Position numbers and translations under genes: made by a program
Source of the DNA: Planctomycetales bacterium
GTDB lineage: Bacteria; Planctomycetota; Phycisphaerae; SM23-33
Assembly: GCA_030642005.1 (NCBI GenBank)
Contig: DAOWOP010000186.1
Coordinates: forward strand, 1 to 5,323
DNA length: 5,323 bases
Direction of reading: 5' to 3'
Notes under the pieces: model-generated
Seen by the model: the letters and a program-made list of their open reading frames with translations, nothing else
Told to the model about the DNA's origin: nothing
The model's database searches: none
Shown: positions 1 to 5,156 of the stretch, in pieces
Layout of the letters: the number at the start of each line of letters is the position of its first letter
Position numbering within the stretch: the stretch's first letter is position 1

Positions 1-8
1 AATAATGA

Positions 9-86
9 TGGGTGCCATGTTCTCACCCGAAGCGCAGCGAAGGGTGTGAACATGCCTACCCGCTTCGCGTGAAGGCATGGCACCCA
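9..86. repeat. 78-nt palindromic repeat folding as a three-way junction
   Basis: The ends form a perfect 11-bp inverted repeat (TGGGTGCCATG at 9-19 and its complement at 76-86). Inside, 16-28 pairs with 42-54 over 13 positions with a single T/T mismatch. A second small hairpin forms at 54-76: GCCT/AGGC, then CGC/GCG around a TTC loop. The two inner stems compete with the outer stem for a few bases at the junction. No reading frame with coding character covers it. It resembles a dispersed intergenic palindrome rather than a terminator, because no T-tract follows. Copy number in the genome cannot be judged from one window. Confidence 0.75.
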
Positions 87-109
87 CCCAGCATTTTAGA
101 CCGGACAGT

Positions 110-142
110 GTAGTAGGCTGGGACGAAGTCCCAGCCTACTAC
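110..142. repeat. Perfect 15-bp hairpin with GAA loop
   Basis: GTAGTAGGCTGGGAC (110-124) is followed by GAA and then its exact reverse complement at 128-142. There is no mismatch in 15 bp. The sequence is unlike the 9-86 palindrome, so the two are separate elements. It lies 137 nt upstream of the sigma factor start. A terminator for a gene to the left is possible, but neither strand has a real T-tract after the stem, so a dispersed repeat is as likely. Confidence 0.7.
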
Positions 143-253
143 TTCGACATTCGTAATTCCGTGTTCAATATTCAACATTCTCTTTATTTCCGTTAGTCAA
201 GTCGCCTCCCATCCTGTCCGAAAAACACTATGGCTCTGGTTGTGAGGATGTGC

Positions 254-270
254 TTCGTAATTACGGAGGT
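254..270 (+). promoter_or_regulatory. Leader of the sigma factor gene: 10-bp palindrome joined to the Shine-Dalgarno
   Basis: GGAGGT at 265-270 lies 8 nt before the ATG at 279, a strong ribosome binding site that fixes the start of the sigma factor. Directly abutting and sharing one base with it is CGTAATTACG (256-265), a perfect 10-bp palindrome. A near copy, CGTAATTCCG, occurs at 152-161. With the two preceding T residues the copies match at 11 of 12 positions. A palindrome against the ribosome binding site could be an operator or could be chance; no regulator is identifiable here. No convincing -35/-10 pair was found in 143-253. Confidence 0.5.
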
Positions 271-278
271 TACCAGTT

Positions 279-1091
279 ATGGCCCAAGCAGGATTAGGAT
301 GGTATCTGGACCGCATCACCGAGACCGACCTTCTGACGCCTGAGCAGGAGCAGGAACTCGCCCGCCGGATACAACAGGATCAGGACCCCGCTGCACGCGA
401 GCAGATGATCCAGGCAAATCTTCGCCTGGTGGTCAACATCGCCAAGCAGTTCGCCGACCGCGGCATGCCGCTGTCGGACCTGGTGGCAGAGGGCAATATC
501 GGGCTGATGCGCGCGGTCGAGGAGTTCGACCCGGACGAAGGCGTTCGCTTCAGCACGTACGCCGCCTGGTGGATAAAGCAGGCCATCAAGCGGGCATTGA
601 TTAACGCGGTCCAGCCGGTTCGCATCCCCGACTACATGGCCCAGCAGGTCTCCAAGTGGCGCAAGGCTGCAAGAGACCTTGAGGAAGAACTAGGCCGGCC
701 TCCATCAACCGAGGAAATCGCGAAAAAGTTGCGTATTTCGCAGAAGAAGGCCGCTATGATCTGCCAAGGCATTATGGCCGTCAACGCCCCCACGCAGATG
801 TCCGGCGACGAACCGCAGACACTCGCCGAGATGCTTACCGACGACCAGGCCAACCCGGCGATGCTCTTTGAGGATGAGGGCAACGCAGCAGTGGTCCGCA
901 AACTGCTGGAGCAACTTCCCGAACGCCAGCGGAAGATTCTGACGTATCGCTTCGGCCTGGACGGCCACGAAGGCCCGCAGCGAACGTTCAAGGAAGTGGG
1001 CAAACTGGTCGGACTAACGCGCGAGCGCGCCCGCCAACTGGAAAAAGAAGCACTGGCCAAACTGCAAGTCCTTCTGAACGAAATGTGGTAA
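279..1091 (+). CDS. RNA polymerase sigma factor, sigma-70 family (RpoD/RpoS-like, no region 1.1)
   Basis: A 270-residue sigma factor that directs core RNA polymerase to promoters. Region 1.2 lies at about residues 6-33 (YLDRITETDLLTPEQEQELA). Region 2 spans about 39-110 and includes NLRLVV, DLVAEGNIGLMRAVEEFD and the FSTYAAWWIKQAIKRAL segment that melts and reads the -10 element. The region 3.0 motif VRIPDYM is at 114-120 and region 3.1 follows (LGRPPSTEEIA). Region 4.1 contains LPERQRKILTYRFGL, and the region 4.2 helix-turn-helix is at 236-262 (TFKEVGKLVGLTRERARQLE), which reads the -35 element. Region 1.1 and the long spacer of primary sigma factors are absent, and the length fits group 2 or RpoS-like factors. 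The -10-reading threonine of housekeeping sigma (T440 of E. coli RpoD) is Lys104 here, while the neighbouring Gln is kept (Q101). The gene stands alone with its own leader and ends opposite the convergent yfhO gene. Whether it is the primary or an alternative sigma cannot be decided; the short N-terminus and Lys104 favour an alternative one. Confidence 0.96.
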   Translation: MAQAGLGWYLDRITETDLLTPEQEQELARRIQQDQDPAAREQMIQANLRLVVNIAKQFADRGMPLSDLVAEGNIGLMRAVEEFDPDEGVRFSTYAAWWIKQAIKRALINAVQPVRIPDYMAQQVSKWRKAARDLEEELGRPPSTEEIAKKLRISQKKAAMICQGIMAVNAPTQMSGDEPQTLAEMLTDDQANPAMLFEDEGNAAVVRKLLEQLPERQRKILTYRFGLDGHEGPQRTFKEVGKLVGLTRERARQLEKEALAKLQVLLNEMW

Positions 1092-1126
1092 TCCCCCGAC
1101 GGACCAAGAATAGCGGGATTTCAGGG

Positions 1127-1161
1127 ATTATACTACCGGCAGTTAGGGCCTGTTGCCCAAC
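1127..1161 (+). repeat. Left terminal inverted repeat of the multi-hairpin element
   Basis: 35 nt whose core (ACCGGCAGTTAGGGCCTG followed by TTGCCCAAC) is the reverse complement of 1396-1430 except at 1129, 1134 and 1142. It starts 35 nt after the sigma factor stop codon. Confidence 0.85.
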
Positions 1162-1209
1162 CGGTTCAACCGTCCTTACAGGACTGAACTTGCGTATGCG
1201 GCACGAGTA

Positions 1210-1229
1210 CCCAGCAATAAATTGCTGGG
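1210..1229 (+). terminator. Possible terminator hairpin within the element
   Basis: CCCAGCAAT and ATTGCTGGG form a perfect 9-bp stem with almost no loop (two A residues, so about four open bases in practice), followed by CTATTTTC on the plus strand. It could end sigma factor transcripts 119 nt after the stop codon. The T-run is short and interrupted, and the hairpin may simply be part of the repeat element. Confidence 0.35.
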
Positions 1230-1395
1230 CTATTTTCATACGGTCCCTGACGGGACCAAAACTCGCATCCCGTTGTCCCGTAGGGACTTGTGAGAATAGC
1301 CCACCACCATCGGTGGTGGGACCACCGGATTAGCTTCGTTGCCAGTCCCGTCAGGACGGCTGAAGCGCACATCCTCATTTTACGTGCATCCGGCA

Positions 1396-1430
1396 GTTGG
1401 GCAACAGGCCCTAATTGCCGGTGGTATTAT
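1396..1430 (-). repeat. Right terminal inverted repeat of the multi-hairpin element
   Basis: Partner of 1127-1161 (32 of 35 positions complementary). It can also fold on its own, because CCGGCAGTTGGGC at 1390-1402 pairs with GCCC..TTGCCGG at 1408-1421 with one bulge. It ends 14 nt from the stop codon of the yfhO-type gene. Confidence 0.85.
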
Positions 1431-1444
1431 AAGGTTTGTGTCAC

Positions 1445-3970
1445 CTAATCCCCGACCAGCAGCACTTGGCGCGTCAGGTCGAACTTTTCGGCGTCCCAGC
1501 GCAAGGCCTCGATAACCTGCTCGTTATCGCTGAAGAAAACATAATCATCGACGGCGAACCGCCTCGGCAAACAGAGTCGGTTTTCGTAGATGTGGACTCT
1601 CGGCGAGCCTGGCTGAATCGGCGGCAGACCGGCGGGTGTGCGGTTGATATAGACGGCATCGCCCGGTTTGAGTCGCCCGCCGAGGTTTATCGGCGCAGAC
1701 CAACTCGACCGGCGAAGCGAAACGTTGCGAACCTCGATGGGCAGATCGCTGCTGGTTTTGACGCGGAATGTTCCTTTGCTCGCTGCCGTGCCGGCGGGTG
1801 TGCGAAATGTCCACTCAAAATGCCGCCAGCGCGCCGTCAGCCGCTCGATGTCGATTCGCAGCATGGCCGGATTAACCGAGTACCCGGCCTGGTCGTCCGA
1901 ACCGGTCAGATATTCAGCCATTATGCAGTTGCCGGCCCCTTTGGGCGCGCGGGCGTCCAGGACGATGCGGTAAACCTTACCCGCTTCCAGCACGACATCC
2001 TGCGCCGCCGATGCCGATGAGTAAAACGACGGCGAGCGGAACGTCAACACCCGACCGGCCTGGGCAGCGACATTCTCCGATTCAGCCCAGTTTTCGCCCA
2101 GCAGGTCAGGCCCGTCCGGCGAGGCCGGCTCGGTTGGTATTTGTACCGATTCGATTACACGACAAAACTCCGGATCGGCAGCCAGGATGTACCGAACGTT
2201 ATACAGGCTCAGCAGGTGGTTTCGGCGGATCAACCAGGCCCATTCGTAGTTCTCGCCCCACGACCGGAAACCGAACAGAAGCGGATGTTCGCCCGGTTGG
2301 AACGGGCCATAATACGAAATCGTCTCAAAGCCCATCGCCGCGCACGTCTTGGGAAGGAGCAACTCGGCTGGGCGATGATGATACGACCTCGACAGGCCCC
2401 AGATGCGAAACGGTTCATCCGGCGCATTTTCCTTCAGCCATGCCGCCGCCGGTGAATGTTGCGGATCGGGACAAGGCCGGCCACTTGCAGGGACGTCCAC
2501 GAAGCGGGCGATGAAGAACAAATCGACAATCACCATCGCCGTCAGCGCCCATGTCCGCTTGCGCGGCAATCGCGTGAACCACCACACCACAACGATTGTA
2601 ACGACCGCCAGCGCCGGCGGGACATAGACCGCCGCCGACAGCGGACTCAACGCCGCAGCCATTATGTCATGGGCATCAGCGCCGGCCGGGATGGTCAGGA
2701 ACTGACCGATGCTGAATAATCCGCCGTCGCACATCTCCGCCAGCGCCAGGACCACCAATGCGCCGAACATGCACACCGGCAGAAATCGCGTCGCCGCCCG
2801 GCGGAGCGTCCTGCCGAGATCGGCTGCCGGTTTTCGCACCAATGCGTCAATCCCAATCGCAGCCAGGACCGCCAGGGCCAAATCGATCACCAGCAGCATC
2901 CTGGCGGGGCAGCGCACCGAGCCGAAAATCGGTATCATGTGAATCAACCGATACGTCGGAAGGTAATACCCCAGCGCCCAAAGGGCTGCGCCGATGAGTA
3001 TCCACGTCCACAATTTGACCATGCTGCTCATCGGCGAGACGCTGCGTTTTCGATAGAGCCGCCACACCGCCGCCGACGCAAGCGTCAGCGTTACAAGTCC
3101 GACGTAACCCAGCATCTCGCACTGGTGCCATGGCCCCCACCACTGCTGGGAGAAGAAGTTCGGCGTCCTGCCACCCATGATGAACGGGAAAAACGCCAGC
3201 ACGCCGGCCAGCGGGAAGAAGGAGTTTTCCCCGGCGACGACGTAAGGGACGCCCGAACGAATGGTCTGTTGGATATATGAGGCTGTCGCGATTATCTGCG
3301 GGGCAAGCACGGCGGAACCGATAACCGCCGCCGCAGCGCCCACCACCAGCGCCCGCTTAATGGGCCGACCTCGAATCAGCAGATAAATCAGCCAGACCAC
3401 AACCAGATTTATCGCCGTAGGCCAATGTCCCGCCGCCAGTGTCAACGCGAATATCGGCGCCATCGACGCAAAGCCCGCCCTGCCGCTGGTGCGAACCTTC
3501 TCAATGGCCCAAAGCCCCCACGGCAGAAACGCCGCCGACTGGATTATGCCCAGATGCACGCGATGGCCTACCATGAAACCGCAGAACTCAAACGCCACCG
3601 CACCAAACACCGCCGCAGGCAAAGCCAGGCCGATGCGCCTCATATACAGATACGCCCCGCCTCCGGCCAGAGCGAAAGCCAGAAAGATACACAGGCTGTA
3701 AGAAAGTTTCGGCGGGAGGAAACCGAACATCCAGTTCGGCGGGAAAAAGACCCCACTCTGCGGGTCGGCAAACAGCGCCACGCCCCCGGCCTCACGTTCA
3801 TTCCACAGCGGGAAATTTCCCGCGCGAACCTGCTCGGCAACCATCATCCGCATAGGCCAGTAATAAACTACGTCGTCCTCGCCGGCAGAAGTCGGGCAGG
3901 TCCATAGCGGATACAGCATCCCCATCGGGAGGAGCAGAAAGAGAGCAGGGATGAGAAACCTTCGGAACAT
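1445..3970 (-). CDS. YfhO-family multi-pass membrane protein with jelly-roll-like insert, probably C-terminally short
   Basis: A polytopic membrane protein of the YfhO family, which has a GT-C-like fold. B. subtilis YfhO takes part in glycosylation of lipoteichoic acid at the outer face of the membrane, so transfer of a lipid-linked sugar is the likely role; the substrate is unknown here. Numbering from the ATG at 3970 gives 841 residues. A signal-anchor helix (FLIPALFLLLPMGMLYPLW) comes first, then a loop with the family hallmarks: EDD (31-33), PLWN (54-57) and DPQSGVFFPP (69-78). About a dozen hydrophobic segments run to about residue 490. A soluble part follows with LYNVRYIL (589-596) and the YENRLCLPRRF motif (795-805). 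Residues of about 625-755 look like a carbohydrate-binding jelly roll placed between those motifs. The sequence stops at VLLVGD, where family members usually continue. A TTG start at 3994 would add eight residues lying inside the intergenic repeat and is less likely. Neither start has a good Shine-Dalgarno. Confidence 0.9.
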   Translation of the reverse strand: MFRRFLIPALFLLLPMGMLYPLWTCPTSAGEDDVVYYWPMRMMVAEQVRAGNFPLWNEREAGGVALFADPQSGVFFPPNWMFGFLPPKLSYSLCIFLAFALAGGGAYLYMRRIGLALPAAVFGAVAFEFCGFMVGHRVHLGIIQSAAFLPWGLWAIEKVRTSGRAGFASMAPIFALTLAAGHWPTAINLVVVWLIYLLIRGRPIKRALVVGAAAAVIGSAVLAPQIIATASYIQQTIRSGVPYVVAGENSFFPLAGVLAFFPFIMGGRTPNFFSQQWWGPWHQCEMLGYVGLVTLTLASAAVWRLYRKRSVSPMSSMVKLWTWILIGAALWALGYYLPTYRLIHMIPIFGSVRCPARMLLVIDLALAVLAAIGIDALVRKPAADLGRTLRRAATRFLPVCMFGALVVLALAEMCDGGLFSIGQFLTIPAGADAHDIMAAALSPLSAAVYVPPALAVVTIVVVWWFTRLPRKRTWALTAMVIVDLFFIARFVDVPASGRPCPDPQHSPAAAWLKENAPDEPFRIWGLSRSYHHRPAELLLPKTCAAMGFETISYYGPFQPGEHPLLFGFRSWGENYEWAWLIRRNHLLSLYNVRYILAADPEFCRVIESVQIPTEPASPDGPDLLGENWAESENVAAQAGRVLTFRSPSFYSSASAAQDVVLEAGKVYRIVLDARAPKGAGNCIMAEYLTGSDDQAGYSVNPAMLRIDIERLTARWRHFEWTFRTPAGTAASKGTFRVKTSSDLPIEVRNVSLRRSSWSAPINLGGRLKPGDAVYINRTPAGLPPIQPGSPRVHIYENRLCLPRRFAVDDYVFFSDNEQVIEALRWDAEKFDLTRQVLLVGD

Positions 3971-3974
3971 CTTT

Positions 3975-4093
3975 AATGTCCAATGACCAATCAATGTCTA
4001 ATTCCTAATGCCTAATGTCGAAACGTCCCAAGTATTGGTTGGTCATTCGCCATTGGTCATTCACTGGTCATTTGTCATTGGACATTAGACATT
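3975..4093. repeat. Two-armed array of degenerate 7-nt repeats filling the yfhO-panB gap
   Basis: The right arm is built of 7-nt units: GGTCATT (4041), CGCCATT (4048), GGTCATT (4055), a 4-nt slip, GGTCATT (4066), TGTCATT (4073), GGACATT (4080) and AGACATT (4087). The left arm has the same units inverted: AATGTCC (3975), AATGACC (3982), a 4-nt slip, AATGTCT (3993), AATTCCT (4000), AATGCCT (4007) and AATGTCG (4014). A 20-nt unrelated spacer (4021-4040) separates the arms. The outer parts pair perfectly over 14 bp (3974-3987 with 4074-4087). The array begins 4 nt from the yfhO ATG and supplies two of the three bases of the panB stop codon. Any promoter or terminator between the two genes would have to lie inside it. 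Confidence 0.8.
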
Positions 4094-4961
4094 AATGCTT
4101 TTTCTCCGCCCACGCCTTCAGCGCCGTCAGTTCTTCGTCGCTCATCGCGTAGCCGTGTTCGGGTGCGGGGTAGGCGCTGCTTCGGCAGTCGGCGACGTAG
4201 GTCTCGAATGCCTGCTGCATCGGGCTGCGGAGGTCGGTGTACTTCTTGACGAACTTCGGCACGTGGCCTGCGGTCAGGCCTATCATATCGTGCGTAACGA
4301 CGACGAACCCGTCGCAGCCCGGCCCCGCGCCGCAGCCAATGACGGGCACGGAAACTCGCTTTGTGAGCATCTCCGCCGGTTCCGGGGGAACGGCCTCGAG
4401 CAGCAGCGCCGAGGCGCCGGCTTCGACCATCATCTCGGCTGTCTCGATTATCTCAATGGCGCCTTCGGATGTCTTTCCGGCGACTTTGTACCCGCCGACC
4501 TGCCCTGCCCGCTGGGGCGTCAGTCCCATATGCGGCATGACGGATATGCCGGACGTCGCCATCGCGCGAACGGTGTCGAGAAATCGCCGGTCGCACTCGA
4601 TCTTGACGCAATCGGCGCGGGCCTCGACGACGTACCTGCCAGCGTTGGCGACCGCCATAGCCGGGGAGGTATAAGTCAGAAACGGCATGTCGGCTACGAG
4701 GAACGCCAGCGGCGCGCCTCGCCGGACCGCCGCCGTCAGAGCAACCGATATGTCCAGAGGCACGCCGATGGTATCCGGCAGACCCAGCACAGGCCCGGCC
4801 AGTGAGTCCCCTACGAGGATCACCTCGACCCCGGCTTCCTGCTGAACCGACGCCATCGTCGCATCGTAACAGGTCAGCATCGCGAACTTCTCGCCGGCGG
4901 ACTTGTGCTTGTTCAACGTCGCTATCGTGATTTTCTTTTCAAGTGTCATAATGCGACACAT
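4092..4961 (-). CDS. panB: 3-methyl-2-oxobutanoate hydroxymethyltransferase (PanB)
   Basis: This cytoplasmic enzyme transfers a hydroxymethyl group from 5,10-methylene-tetrahydrofolate to 3-methyl-2-oxobutanoate to make ketopantoate, the first committed step of pantothenate and coenzyme A synthesis. At 289 residues it is near the family's usual length and complete, as a (beta-alpha)8 barrel. Conserved features are MLTCYDATMA (28-37), the metal-binding aspartates in VGDSL (Asp52) and ADMPF (Asp91), VKIE (Lys120, Glu122), HMGLTPQ (144-150), GGYKV (156-160), the catalytic Glu189 in LLLEAVP, GAGPGCDG (211-218) and GHVPKF (232-237). Two ATG starts compete. The one at 4961 has a weak GGTGG 4 nt upstream. 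The one at 4949 (MTLEKK) has no Shine-Dalgarno but lies closer to the conserved start of the domain. It is read in the same direction as yfhO, 121 nt ahead of that gene's ATG. No other pan gene is in view, so it is probably not in a pan operon. Confidence 0.97.
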   Translation of the reverse strand: MCRIMTLEKKITIATLNKHKSAGEKFAMLTCYDATMASVQQEAGVEVILVGDSLAGPVLGLPDTIGVPLDISVALTAAVRRGAPLAFLVADMPFLTYTSPAMAVANAGRYVVEARADCVKIECDRRFLDTVRAMATSGISVMPHMGLTPQRAGQVGGYKVAGKTSEGAIEIIETAEMMVEAGASALLLEAVPPEPAEMLTKRVSVPVIGCGAGPGCDGFVVVTHDMIGLTAGHVPKFVKKYTDLRSPMQQAFETYVADCRSSAYPAPEHGYAMSDEELTALKAWAEKKH

Positions 4962-4982
4962 TCTACCACCAACGCCGCCACA

Positions 4983-4999
4983 GGCAATGGGGAATTGCC
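4983..4999 (-). other. Small hairpin in the panB leader
   Basis: GGCAAT and ATTGCC form a 6-bp stem around a 5-nt loop, 22 nt upstream of the panB ATG at 4961. ATTGC/GCAAT recurs further upstream at 5011-5015, 5031-5035 and 5052-5056. The hairpin could affect translation or be accidental. No convincing minus-strand promoter was found between here and 5090, and no known riboswitch was recognised. Confidence 0.3.
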
Positions 5000-5091
5000 G
5001 GACATCGAAAATTGCTCATAGAAAGTTTGGGCAATCACCGTCGGCAAGGGTGCAATATTCAGCGTAGCGTAAGGTTTGTAAAATACTCAAA

Positions 5092-5116
5092 GCCGACGGC
5101 CCTTGGGGCCGTCGGC
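5092..5116 (-). terminator. GC-rich hairpin, probable terminator of leftward transcripts
   Basis: GCCGACGGCCC (5092-5102) and GGGCCGTCGGC (5106-5116) make a perfect 11-bp stem with a 3-nt loop. Read on the minus strand, the stem is followed by TTTGAGTATTTT, a broken T-rich tract, so it could stop transcripts coming from the transposase side before they reach panB. On the plus strand no T-tract follows. It lies outside the insertion sequence. Confidence 0.5.
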
Positions 5117-5156
5117 CTTGGAGTGCCGAAATCAATGGTACAGCCGAGATTGCTTA

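Larger units (their letters stand above)
1127..1430. mobile_element. 304-nt palindromic multi-hairpin element between convergent genes (MITE-like or structured RNA)
   Basis: This accounts for nearly all of the 353-nt gene-free stretch 1092-1444. The ends, 1127-1161 and 1396-1430, are inverted repeats matching at 32 of 35 positions. Between them run six hairpins: 1164-1189 (GTTCA and GTCC stems), 1210-1229 (CCCAGCAAT/ATTGCTGGG, 9 bp), 1242-1257 (GGTCCC/GGGACC), 1275-1287 (GTCCC/GGGAC), 1300-1320 (CCCACCACC/GGTGGTGGG, 9 bp) and 1333-1366 (GCTTC, GCC and GTCC stems). Reading frames across it are short, lack a ribosome binding site and match no protein I recognise. No transposase gene is inside, so if mobile it must be moved in trans, like REP or MITE sequences. 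A structured RNA is the alternative reading. I see no clear target-site duplication at the edges. Confidence 0.6.

Noticed and set aside
143..171. Promoter TTCGAC - 17 nt - CAATAT upstream of the sigma factor
   Set aside because: The -10 matches consensus at only three of six positions and the site begins inside the end of the 110-142 hairpin region; too weak to call.
1085..1378. Short frames on both strands across the 1127-1430 element
   Set aside because: They run through hairpins and inverted repeats, have no ribosome binding site, and their composition is not protein-like.
1127..1430. CRISPR array
   Set aside because: The repeated hairpins are unequal in length and sequence and have no regular spacers; no cas gene is near.
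1436..2514. Long plus-strand reading frames opposite the yfhO gene (1436-2020, 2011-2514)
   Set aside because: They are antisense to a well-supported coding region, are rich in Arg and Pro as expected of GC-rich antisense frames, and match no family I know.
3975..4093. CRISPR or tandem-repeat coding region
   Set aside because: Units are only 7 nt, degenerate and inverted between the two arms, with no spacers and no reading frame kept through them.
4095..4805. 236-residue plus-strand frame opposite panB
   Set aside because: panB is unambiguous on the other strand with all its motifs; the opposite frame has no recognisable domain.
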